Assembly: GCF_011059105.1 (NCBI RefSeq)
Contig: NZ_JAALLS010000012.1
Span: 62,001-126,000 of the forward strand
DNA from: Fodinibius halophilus
GTDB lineage: Bacteria; Bacteroidota; Rhodothermia; Balneolales; Balneolaceae
Direction: 5' to 3'
Length of the DNA: 64,000 bases
The notes below the pieces were generated by a model. It saw nothing but the letters and a program-made list of their open reading frames with translations. It searched no databases and was not told where the DNA came from. This document shows, in pieces, positions 9,444 to 17,104 of this stretch. The translations under genes were made by a program, and so were the position numbers. Within the stretch, counting starts at the first letter, position 1, and each line of letters starts with the position of its first letter.

Positions 9444-9482
9444 TTTCAATCCTTTTTTTATGTACTACAAAAGCGACTATAT

Positions 9483-10439
9483 TTAAACAGTCGGTATTTC
9501 TTTTATCAGCGTTTCTACAGCTTTTATTAACCACTTTTTTTGCCGATCGCCCAGCGTAAAGCGATAAGCGACTTTGCCGTCTTTATCAATCAGAATAAAA
9601 ATATTTGCATGATCAATAGCCCCGTCGGCACGGCGCTTACGGGGTATATTTAAGTTGTCCAGCAGTTCATCTACATACTGCTTTTCACCGGTTAATAGGT
9701 GTTGTTTAGGATCAGCGAGCTCATAATGCTCTGCCGTCATCTTTAACATTTTAGGGGTATCCTTCTGGGGATCCATGGTGACAGCCATCAGTTGAAGTGG
9801 TAGCCGTTCATTGGATCTGTTTAATTCTTGCATAACTTCCCGGGCCTGATCTAAAATCACAGGACACGTTTCTGAACAGGAAGCATATACTGCTGTTATC
9901 ATTATTACATTATCACGATAATCGGAAAGAGAGATCTGCTTCTTATCCTGGTTGATGAGCGTAAAATCGGGAGCCTCAATTTCCGTTCGTAAATCCTGAG
10001 CAGGAAATGGTAGCTCACCGCTCTCGCCATCGGAATAAAGGGAAGGCAATGTGCTTCCTAATAATATGATGATAAGTAATCCCGGAAAGATATAGGGAAT
10101 AGCTTTCTGAGGATAATTCTTAAGCATTTCTGTTATTGGCTTGTACCAGAAAGCGAAAATAAACAGGCTTAACATCGTCGGTTGCACCAAAAACATCACC
10201 AGGTAGATAGATTCGATTTCTCCGGTAGCCGGATCATAACCGAGACACCATTTTTTGAATTCACCGGCAAACGTACCCAGTGTTGACTCTGAAACCGGTA
10301 TCAGGGTAACGACAATAACCAGAATGGCTAAAAAGAATAGGATAGAAAGCATGAAGACAGGAAATCTCCACGACGAAAAGAACGACTCCAAGTTGGCCAA
10401 AAAAATCTTAAAACGCTTCCTTGTTCTTTCCTTATTCAT
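9483..10439 (-). CDS. SCO1/SenC-family protein with three N-terminal membrane helices
   Basis: 318 residues. The C-terminal thioredoxin-like domain (about 150-318) carries the SCO copper site: Cys188 and Cys192 in CSETC, and His277 in DHANIF. SCO proteins deliver copper to, or reduce, CuA in oxidase subunit II. The N-terminal half is unusual, with about three hydrophobic helices (26-47, 77-98, 113-133) instead of one anchor. The gene sits 81 bases after the catalytic subunit I gene and 39 bases before the cytochrome b fusion gene, so it is most likely the assembly factor for the CuA subunit of this operon. A second, lipoprotein SCO lies at 26720. Confidence 0.85.
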   Translation of the reverse strand: MNKERTRKRFKIFLANLESFFSSWRFPVFMLSILFFLAILVIVVTLIPVSESTLGTFAGEFKKWCLGYDPATGEIESIYLVMFLVQPTMLSLFIFAFWYKPITEMLKNYPQKAIPYIFPGLLIIILLGSTLPSLYSDGESGELPFPAQDLRTEIEAPDFTLINQDKKQISLSDYRDNVIMITAVYASCSETCPVILDQAREVMQELNRSNERLPLQLMAVTMDPQKDTPKMLKMTAEHYELADPKQHLLTGEKQYVDELLDNLNIPRKRRADGAIDHANIFILIDKDGKVAYRFTLGDRQKKWLIKAVETLIKEIPTV

Positions 10440-10520
10440 ATCATTGCTTCTCTTAGCTATGAAAGCCGGCTCGGGGCAATATCCCCGAACCAGCCTTTAT
10501 GCATAGCGAAATGTTAGCCG

Positions 10521-12248
10521 TTATCGCACGAACCAGAGATCTGCTAATGCTTTCCAGTTGGCGAAATAGTAGACCGCAAATGTCAGCAAGAATATGATGA
10601 CTACGGTTAACGTACCGGGTGTTTTAATGTGTTCGTAATCTTTACCTTCTTCTTCGTAACCTTTTTCAATGAGCTCGTCTTTCATACGAGTAGAATGCTC
10701 ATCTTGCCAGCTCTCCATCGGACGTCCTTCATTGGAACGACCAAAGAAGACCGTTGCTACCGTTAGGCCAATAAAGAGCAAGAGACCTAAGAAGGCAATA
10801 ATTCCACCGATTCCTACCAGTCCCAACATAACGTGGGCAATAGGATCAAAACCAGCACTTAGGATAGAACCTGAGAAATCTACATCCCAGTGACGTCGTG
10901 GTACACCGTACGACCCGGCAAATGACATTCCCAATGACATTACTACAATACCACCTCCAAAAACATATGGCTGAATGCGTGCCAATCCTTTGAGATAAAA
11001 CTCTTTCTGGAAAATCAGGGGTACCAGATAGTAGGCAAGCCCCATAAATGCCAGCGATGTTCCTCCTACCACAGTGGCGTGGAAGTGACCGGGAATACGC
11101 AGTGTATTATGCGCAATAATATTGATCTGCTCAGTACCCAGTGTTACACCGGTGATACCGCCCATAAATCCAAAGATGATAATAGACAGCATTACTGCAG
11201 AAAATCCGGGATCTTTCCATGGTAGTTTTGAAAACCAGCCGAAAATCCCTTTCGTAAATCCTTTACGTCGTTGAGCGACCTCCAGTGAAGCAGGAACAGT
11301 ATATCCGTGAATCATAGATGCGAGAACAGCAAGATACATCGCATAAGAAGTGTTCCAGATTTTCCATCCGGGGCCAACGCCTGGATCTACCAGTAAGTGG
11401 TGGGCAGAAGCCAAATTGATAAACAGGATGTACAATAGAAATGCTCCTCGACATACGGTTTCGTTCAACGGCTTGGCGCCCGTCGTCATAGTACCCATGA
11501 AGTACCAAACCGAAACCATGGCACAGACGTTAATCTGCTGCGACATGTGACCAAGTCCCCACCAAAGCAGGCGATATAGGCCGGGATCTACCGGACCGAT
11601 CCATCCCATAGACCACATGAACGTTGGTATCAGAGCTGCAGCACCGTGTGCCAAAGCAAGCACTGCAATAATAGCTGCTGCCATGGCTCCAAAAGTAACC
11701 AGCGGCATTGACCCTTCATAGGTTTCGTCTCGCTTGGCTATGTAGAGCGTTGCAAAGAAGTTAAAACAAACAATTAACGCTCCTACCGCAAATAATATGA
11801 TTCCCAAATAAAACATCGGGTGTGCTTTCAAGGGCACATATGAGGTCAACAGTACATCTGCCTGACCGGCAAGAATAATGTAGTTGGTCATCAACGCACC
11901 TATGCCCATTAACGCAAGAGATATCCATCCCAGCATCTTCGAGAATAAGCGACTATTCAACAGGGTCGTACATGCAAAGTAGAGTATCCCCATCTCCATA
12001 AAAATGATCCAAAATACCAACATATTTACCCCGTGCAGAGTAAGCATGCGATAATAATAAACGCTGCCTAATAGGTGAACAGCAGTCCATCGTGTTAAAG
12101 CCAGGCCAATAGCGGCGATGGCTCCAACAAGCAGAAAGACAACGGCCAACACCGCATTGACCTTCGTAAAGAACTCTGCGTTACGGAATACGCGAAGACC
12201 GGTTGTCTTACAGGTTCGAAATTTTGCTATAGCTTGTGTAGCATTCAT
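10521..12248 (-). CDS. Heme-copper superfamily catalytic subunit I, Gln-type (probable NO reductase)
   Basis: 575 residues with about 12 membrane helices. All six metal-binding His of the superfamily are present: His72 (LHG, helix II), His234 (GHMSQQ, helix VI), His283/284 (SAHHLL, helix VII), His388 and His390 (GHFH, helix X). Four residues after His234, where B-type oxygen reductases have the cross-linked Tyr, there is Gln238 (Gln237 before it). Absence of that Tyr is a hallmark of NO-reducing members of this superfamily such as the eNOR group. Together with a CuA subunit II and neighbouring nirK, NO reduction to N2O is the favoured role, though a variant oxygen reductase is not excluded. 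The start is ATG 12248, 19 bases after the subunit II gene. Confidence 0.8.
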   Translation of the reverse strand: MNATQAIAKFRTCKTTGLRVFRNAEFFTKVNAVLAVVFLLVGAIAAIGLALTRWTAVHLLGSVYYYRMLTLHGVNMLVFWIIFMEMGILYFACTTLLNSRLFSKMLGWISLALMGIGALMTNYIILAGQADVLLTSYVPLKAHPMFYLGIILFAVGALIVCFNFFATLYIAKRDETYEGSMPLVTFGAMAAAIIAVLALAHGAAALIPTFMWSMGWIGPVDPGLYRLLWWGLGHMSQQINVCAMVSVWYFMGTMTTGAKPLNETVCRGAFLLYILFINLASAHHLLVDPGVGPGWKIWNTSYAMYLAVLASMIHGYTVPASLEVAQRRKGFTKGIFGWFSKLPWKDPGFSAVMLSIIIFGFMGGITGVTLGTEQINIIAHNTLRIPGHFHATVVGGTSLAFMGLAYYLVPLIFQKEFYLKGLARIQPYVFGGGIVVMSLGMSFAGSYGVPRRHWDVDFSGSILSAGFDPIAHVMLGLVGIGGIIAFLGLLLFIGLTVATVFFGRSNEGRPMESWQDEHSTRMKDELIEKGYEEEGKDYEHIKTPGTLTVVIIFLLTFAVYYFANWKALADLWFVR

Positions 12249-12267
12249 ATTCTTGTATTGTTTTTAA

Positions 12268-12792
12268 TTATTCGACTATGATTTTACCGGTCATCATATG
12301 GTGTCCGATACCGCAAAACTCATTGCAGATAATTTCGAAATCACCGGTTGAGGTAGGTGTTATGGTAAGCACGTGATCGTAACCGGGCAGAATATGGAAG
12401 TTCATATTCATAGGCAGCAACGAAAACCCGTGCTGCAGATCCGGAGATGAGATATGCAGACGGTACGTTTGACCTTTCTTAAGTTTAAGAATGGGGTACC
12501 AGCGCCACATCTCTCCCACCAAATATGCATCTCCCCCGGGAGACGGCTCTACGATAGGAACACCTTTTTCTTCTCCTACTTTATTAGATTCGATAAATTG
12601 ATTGGCCCGGTCCAGAAAAGCTGATGCTTCAACTTTATAGGATTCACCGGTACTATTCTGCTTTCCTTTGAAGTGCCAGTACGGCATCGTAACGGACATG
12701 ATCAAGCACCAGGTGAGCGCCAGACCTACCCAGAGCCGCTCGGTACCGGTCGGGGCCTTAAACCAATTTCCAACAGGACTAAAAATACTCAT
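12268..12792 (-). CDS. Heme-copper enzyme subunit II with CuA site
   Basis: 174 residues: one N-terminal membrane helix (about 20-42) and a periplasmic cupredoxin domain. The CuA ligands are intact: His in DLQHGFS and the motif CNEFCGIGHHMM (C-x3-C-x3-H-x2-M). It accepts electrons from a cupredoxin or cytochrome c and passes them to subunit I. The short length with a single helix is typical of B-family (ba3-like) subunit II. It is the third gene of the operon. The auracyanin-like protein encoded at 16611 is a reasonable donor (inference). Confidence 0.9.
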   Translation of the reverse strand: MSIFSPVGNWFKAPTGTERLWVGLALTWCLIMSVTMPYWHFKGKQNSTGESYKVEASAFLDRANQFIESNKVGEEKGVPIVEPSPGGDAYLVGEMWRWYPILKLKKGQTYRLHISSPDLQHGFSLLPMNMNFHILPGYDHVLTITPTSTGDFEIICNEFCGIGHHMMTGKIIVE

Positions 12793-12829
12793 GATAATTT
12801 ATTAGTTAAGTGAATTTTAAATTCGGTAA

Positions 12830-12979
12830 TCAAGGTAACGTGGCATCACCCATTGAGATTAATTCTATAATGCCCCAAAGGGTGTACGATATGGTTGGTA
12901 CAGCCAGTCCCAGTGCCAGCAAAAGCCACATGTTATCTAGAATGCGCTGTCCCAATGGTGGTTTTCTTTCTTCTTCCAT
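12830..12979 (-). CDS. 49-residue single-helix membrane peptide of the heme-copper operon
   Basis: A small gene of 49 codons plus TGA that lies between the stop of the subunit I paralogue (5 bases away) and the subunit II gene. The peptide begins MEEERKPPLGQRILDNMW, then has one hydrophobic helix (LLLALGLAVPTISYTLWGII), and ends ELISMGDATLP. The charged N-terminus followed by a single helix resembles small accessory subunits of ba3-type oxidases in size and position, but no sequence homology is claimed. Being in the same direction and tightly spaced, it is probably co-translated and part of the complex. Confidence 0.65.
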   Translation of the reverse strand: MEEERKPPLGQRILDNMWLLLALGLAVPTISYTLWGIIELISMGDATLP

Positions 12980-12984
12980 GGTGA

Positions 12985-14427
12985 TTAAGGGTTTGATTGA
13001 AATGGTGAATTTTTTCTATTCATCCAGGCTTTTACTACGATCCATAAGAATAGTAAACCGCCGGATACGGCCAGCAATCCGCCAACCGTCATAAAACCAA
13101 GTCCTACAAATGCTTCTATAGAACCGATATGTTGTTCAGAACCGAATGATTTTCTTGCCAGTCCATGGGCTCCCGCATAGCCAAAACCGGCTGCAAAAAT
13201 AGCTTGCCCCAATCCAAACAACAGGGGCTGTATGGCAGCAAGCTTTTTGAGTCTTCCTTTTGGGATTGGCACCCCGTGGACTTCCAGTAAGAAATATGTT
13301 ATAGCCATAAAAGCTACGGTGATACCGCCAACGGCTGCATGGTAGTGGGCCGGCACCATTGTGTTAGAGCCGCGAATCATAGCTCCTAAAATGAAACCAA
13401 TAATTGTGAGTAGCATACTGGTGACCAATCCCCCGAAATATGGATTCCTTAAAATTTGTTTCGGGAGCTCATTATTGGCCCGGGCTCTCACCAGTTTTGT
13501 TACAATAATGCCTACAAAAATTGTGACTACAGGAAATATGCCCCACTGCATAAAGCGTGTGAAGCCCCAGTGATAAAGCAGGTCGCCCGTTCCATTCATA
13601 GTCAAAAGAGGAGCAGCAAGCAGAGGTAGCGTATAAATACCAAACAGAACGGCAGACACCCGGTAAGAAATTGGGTTTTTACCAAGAAGTTCTCCCAACA
13701 GAATAATCCAAACTGAGAGCATGGCCGCTACATTAACAAACTGCAGCAAGTGTCCGCCTCCCCAAATTGTCAATTCATAATAGGTTAGCACTTCTAATCC
13801 CATGGGGGTAACCAGCCAAGAACTGAAAAAAGTAATAAGGCTTATCAATAAAATTACAGCAGCAGATCTAAAACCCGGGATTGAAGAGGCCGGAAATATA
13901 GTATTAGTCGTAAAAGAGGACTGATTTGAAGAAGGAATAATACGTGTGTTAAACACCGTACACGCTACCCCTCCGGCAAAGAAAAGAAGGCCCCCTATAA
14001 ACAACGGGTGATCTAGTACCGGTATATAATTAGAGAGAACGGGCTCCGCCGAGGGTACAAAGATTGAAGCCACCAACATACCAACCCCTGTTACTGCGAG
14101 CGCATATCCCATTGGCAATAATCGATTTCCATTTTTTCGCGTTGGCACCAACACAAAGAGGCCACACAAAAAAGCATAAATCCAGATCAACAATGCCAAA
14201 TCAACATGCACCACCAACCCTCGCTTTGCAAATAGAGGATCGGATATTAACTCGCTGATTATCGGAGCCCGTCCTAAAACGATAATTACTGAAAAGAAAC
14301 CGGAGAGCAGCAGCGTACCGATACTCATGAGTATCCATAGCCTCGACTGAGTCTTTGAATCTACCTCTACCCGGTCTAGCAGTGATGCAACCGGCAACGT
14401 CAATATTTTTTTAAGAGCAACCAACAT
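12985..14427 (-). CDS. Degenerate heme-copper subunit I paralogue (helix-VII metal ligands lost)
   Basis: 480 residues from ATG 14427 (GGAG 7 bases upstream); the TTG at 14448 would overlap the operator. About 12 helices. It aligns with the catalytic subunit I downstream: His74 (VVHVD, helix II), WGGGHLLQFVNV with His226 (helix VI), and PAHYH with His361 and His363 (helix X). In helix VII, where the catalytic subunit has SAHHLLVDPG, this protein has LAAPLLTMNG, so both His ligands of CuB or the non-heme metal are replaced by Ala-Pro (272-273). Ligands for both hemes remain. It probably keeps hemes but lacks a normal dinuclear centre, so an electron-transfer or structural role in the complex is inferred. 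First gene of the operon. Confidence 0.75.
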   Translation of the reverse strand: MLVALKKILTLPVASLLDRVEVDSKTQSRLWILMSIGTLLLSGFFSVIIVLGRAPIISELISDPLFAKRGLVVHVDLALLIWIYAFLCGLFVLVPTRKNGNRLLPMGYALAVTGVGMLVASIFVPSAEPVLSNYIPVLDHPLFIGGLLFFAGGVACTVFNTRIIPSSNQSSFTTNTIFPASSIPGFRSAAVILLISLITFFSSWLVTPMGLEVLTYYELTIWGGGHLLQFVNVAAMLSVWIILLGELLGKNPISYRVSAVLFGIYTLPLLAAPLLTMNGTGDLLYHWGFTRFMQWGIFPVVTIFVGIIVTKLVRARANNELPKQILRNPYFGGLVTSMLLTIIGFILGAMIRGSNTMVPAHYHAAVGGITVAFMAITYFLLEVHGVPIPKGRLKKLAAIQPLLFGLGQAIFAAGFGYAGAHGLARKSFGSEQHIGSIEAFVGLGFMTVGGLLAVSGGLLFLWIVVKAWMNRKNSPFQSNP

Positions 14428-14447
14428 ATTTAAACTCCAGTTTTTCA

Positions 14448-14498
14448 ATAGATGTCTATGTCTATAATCGATATTTTTTAATAGATATACAAGTCTAT
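14448..14498 (-). promoter_or_regulatory. Two candidate operators ATAGA-N8-TCTAT upstream of the heme-copper operon
   Basis: Two perfect copies of ATAGA-N8-TCTAT (14448-14465 and 14481-14498) start exactly 33 bp apart, about three helical turns, and lie 21-71 bases before ATG 14427. The same 18-bp inverted repeat is found before nirK. The Rrf2 gene at 14689 is divergent from this region, making its product the first candidate to bind. Confidence 0.6.
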
Positions 14499-14688
14499 TG
14501 ATAAATTTTTTTTATATATTATATGGTCCAAGCTTCTTACCAAAACCGTAGGTAAGCTTCACATAATCACAATTGGTTTATAACACAGATCCCTTATTTT
14601 TGTAATCATATTTAGTATATATAGATGACTGACATCAGGGATCAGCCAGTACTGAACAACTGATACTTACAAACCTGATCAATTACTT

Positions 14689-15141
14689 ATGCATTTACCT
14701 CAGACTGCAGAATACGCATTGCGAGCAATGGCCTGTATTGCCCTCAAAAAAGACGGGCGCCCTGTTCCATCAAAAGTACTCGCACGTGCTACCGGTATTC
14801 CCAGCCATTACTTATCTAAAATTTTACGCAAGATGGTTGAAGCCGACCTTGTGACCTCTCAAAAGGGGCACGGTGGCGGGTTTCGACTTGCTAAAGATCC
14901 CAGTGAAATCAAATTCAGAAGTATTTTAGCCACGGTAGATTATAAAATTGAACCTAACAGCTGTGTGTTTGGCTGGGATGAATGCGACAGCGATGATCCG
15001 TGTCCACTACATAACACCTGGAGCCAACTTAAAGACTCATTCCAGTGGTGGGCCGAAAACACAACCCTTCAAGATGTTATTGACGACCCCGGGAAAGCGG
15101 AATCACTCCTTAACCCCATAAATGCCACCAAGGCAGACTAA
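14689..15141 (+). CDS. Rrf2-family Fe-S transcription regulator (NsrR-like)
   Basis: 150 residues. N-terminal winged helix-turn-helix (1-65: YALRAMACIAL, IPSHYLSKILRKM, GHGGGFRLA), then a dimer helix and three cysteines C92-x6-C99-x5-C105 with the following PLHNTW, which in NsrR, IscR and RirA hold a [2Fe-2S] or [4Fe-4S] cluster. Divergent from the heme-copper operon, with 261 bases between start codons and two ATAGA-N8-TCTAT sites in between. Position and cysteines suggest an NO-responsive repressor of this operon and nirK. The exact signal (NO, iron or redox) cannot be told from sequence. Confidence 0.85.
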   Translation: MHLPQTAEYALRAMACIALKKDGRPVPSKVLARATGIPSHYLSKILRKMVEADLVTSQKGHGGGFRLAKDPSEIKFRSILATVDYKIEPNSCVFGWDECDSDDPCPLHNTWSQLKDSFQWWAENTTLQDVIDDPGKAESLLNPINATKAD

Positions 15142-15231
15142 CCCTTCTTGTTTAAAACAGCCGGGCAAGCAGAATTACTGCTTGCCCTACTATCGTTTTG
15201 AATAACGGGCTGCAGGGATCTACACCTTTTC

Positions 15232-16476
15232 TTACTTAATAAAACTGGGTGTAACAGATAACATTACCCAACCCCAGTGCTGTGTTGATTCAGCTCCAGG
15301 CACACCCTTGATACGTTCCATTGAATCGGTAGAACTTAACAGAGAGTATCCCATCTTTAATGCAATATCATCACTAAAACTGTGAGACAGATTAAAATCA
15401 AACTCAGCCCCTAGCCCTTTATCCAGAGAAGACGTTGCTGAAACCTCCTCTGCAAGTGCAAAGTTGTGATAGGTCAATGACAGAGTTGTCTTTTCAGAGG
15501 CAGTATAAGTTGCCTTCAGATAGATATCCTGGAGACCGCCCAGCTGCGTATCATTTGGCACATTCAAGAAGTAATCCATATTACCATAGAACTTGTGGTT
15601 TGTGGCATACAACGTATTGAATACGTTTCGCTGGGGATTGTTATCATTCACGCTACCCCCAGACAAATAATCATAGCCAGCTGTTAGTCCGAAGCTACCA
15701 AAGTTATATCCTGCCTTAACTGCATACATCCAGGCAGAGATATCAGTTCGCATATTATCATCTCCATTCTGCAGATAGATACTTCCGGATGCATTAAATG
15801 CATCCTTGTTATAGGCTAAATGCGTACCATAGGTATAACGAAAGTTAGTGGCATCAGTAACTTGGAAACCATCAGTAATACCTATGACAGAAATATTAAA
15901 TGCATCCATCTTTTTATGTAACCACAAGTACGATAACACCTTGTAGTTATTCATGGTGTAAGTATTTCCAATAACGTTTTGAGCCTCTTGGTTATAAGCA
16001 GCTCCCAAATCCAACTTAAAGTTATTGTTATCTACCTTCACCACTAACGCATCGTGACTACGGGCCTGTTGCGTCCAATTAACGCTGCCTAACAGGCGAT
16101 GGTCGTCATAAATAAGTTCTTGGCGACCAAGTTTTAGATCCATTGCATCTGTGACCTTTAATTGGGCCCAAACTTCATGGATATTGACATTGGGATTATC
16201 TTGCAGCTGCGCTACCTCACCCCAGGTACGTACATCCTGTCCGGCAACTTTAATTTTGTACAGATCCGTTTTGTATTGTAGAGTAAGTCGTGCTCTTTGC
16301 GAGGTAAAAAATGCGGGATCCATATCCGCAGTTCGTACTGTTCTATATCCATTCCGATATTCCGTTCGTGGTCGTAACTCCCCATCTAAAGAAAGTTGTG
16401 CCTGTACCAACGCCGGAATTGCAAATAGTACAGATGAAATAATTGTTAGTCGGCGAATAGCTTTATAAAATTTCAT
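15232..16476 (-). CDS. Outer-membrane beta-barrel porin (alginate-export-like family)
   Basis: 414 residues with an N-terminal signal peptide cut near LVQAQLS. The rest is built of alternating amphipathic beta strands with aromatic ends and finishes VTPSFIK; blocks such as LDGELRPRTEYRNGYR, LGRQELIYDDHRLLGS and WTQQARSHDALVVK are typical of the alginate_exp domain porins. It probably forms an outer-membrane channel. It lies 134 bases after the cupredoxin gene on the same strand as nirK. In this context it could let nitrite or another small anion into the periplasm, but the family does not define the substrate. Confidence 0.7.
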   Translation of the reverse strand: MKFYKAIRRLTIISSVLFAIPALVQAQLSLDGELRPRTEYRNGYRTVRTADMDPAFFTSQRARLTLQYKTDLYKIKVAGQDVRTWGEVAQLQDNPNVNIHEVWAQLKVTDAMDLKLGRQELIYDDHRLLGSVNWTQQARSHDALVVKVDNNNFKLDLGAAYNQEAQNVIGNTYTMNNYKVLSYLWLHKKMDAFNISVIGITDGFQVTDATNFRYTYGTHLAYNKDAFNASGSIYLQNGDDNMRTDISAWMYAVKAGYNFGSFGLTAGYDYLSGGSVNDNNPQRNVFNTLYATNHKFYGNMDYFLNVPNDTQLGGLQDIYLKATYTASEKTTLSLTYHNFALAEEVSATSSLDKGLGAEFDFNLSHSFSDDIALKMGYSLLSSTDSMERIKGVPGAESTQHWGWVMLSVTPSFIK

Positions 16477-16534
16477 TGCTAATAATTTTTAAAATTCTTG
16501 TATGTAAGTTATTCTGCCACCTTTAATTAAAACC

Positions 16535-16563
16535 GGAGAGAACTGCCTGATGCAATCCTCTCC
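16535..16563 (-). terminator. Weak stem-loop between cupredoxin and porin genes
   Basis: GGAGAG (16535-16540) pairs with CTCTCC (16558-16563) around a 17-nt loop. Read on the minus strand it is followed by GGTTTTAATT. The stem is short, so it may be a partial terminator or an mRNA processing element that lowers porin expression relative to nirK. Confidence 0.35.
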
Positions 16564-16610
16564 AGTCTTTAAGATGGAAACCCAGAATTACGATAAACTA
16601 GGTTGCCTTA

Positions 16611-17069
16611 TTATTTAACCGTGAGTACTCCTTTCATACCCCCAGCAAAGTGGCCGGGAAAACTACAGATGTACTCATAATCACCGGGCTCCTCAGGAGC
16701 CGTAAAGGTGACCTCTACTGTTTCGCCGCCACCGGCCAAACCTGTGTAAGCAATGATCTGATCTTTCATATCCGCAGGGATATACTCATTGTCTGAGGCT
16801 TTGGCTGAGGCACGAGCAACAGCTGTTACATCAGCATCAGCTGTAAGGAGCACAAAATTGTGAGCCATTGCTGCCTTCGGAAAGTCACTAACAGTTGTGA
16901 GCTTAACCGTAATCTCCTGTCCTGGCTGCGCTTCTATGTTCGTTACCGTAAACTTCATCTGGTTAGTACCATCCATTTCGATAACCTTCGGTGCTGTGTC
17001 GTTAGCCATGACCACTTGTGCCATGAACATGATCAACAGTACGGGTAGTATTCGCTTTATTGTTTTCAT
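16611..17069 (-). CDS. Azurin/auracyanin-like blue copper protein
   Basis: 152 residues with a signal peptide (about 1-22, MAQVVMAN) and a cupredoxin domain. Type 1 copper ligands: His in AMAHNFV, and the C-terminal loop CSFPGHFAGGM, i.e. C-x4-H-x4-M. Azurin itself has C-x4-H-x3-M, while C-x4-H-x4-M is the spacing of auracyanin-type proteins. It is a periplasmic electron carrier. Directly downstream of nirK (35 bases), it is the obvious electron donor to NirK and perhaps to the CuA subunit II. Confidence 0.88.
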   Translation of the reverse strand: MKTIKRILPVLLIMFMAQVVMANDTAPKVIEMDGTNQMKFTVTNIEAQPGQEITVKLTTVSDFPKAAMAHNFVLLTADADVTAVARASAKASDNEYIPADMKDQIIAYTGLAGGGETVEVTFTAPEEPGDYEYICSFPGHFAGGMKGVLTVK

Positions 17070-17104
17070 AGTTCTAGTATTTATGATTTAAAATTCTTTG
17101 TTGT

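Noticed and set aside
10521-14427. Ordinary oxygen-reducing cytochrome c oxidase
   Set aside because: The Tyr four residues after the helix-VI His is missing in both subunit I homologues, and the operon is tied to nirK by shared operators.
14428-14448. TTG start of the subunit I paralogue
   Set aside because: It would put the start at the edge of a perfect operator copy; ATG 14427 has a GGAG site 7 bases before it.
14449-14688. FNR/DNR-type box (TTGAT-N4-ATCAA) before the respiratory operons
   Set aside because: No sufficiently good match was found in this or the other respiratory promoter regions; the ATAGA-N8-TCTAT repeat fits better.
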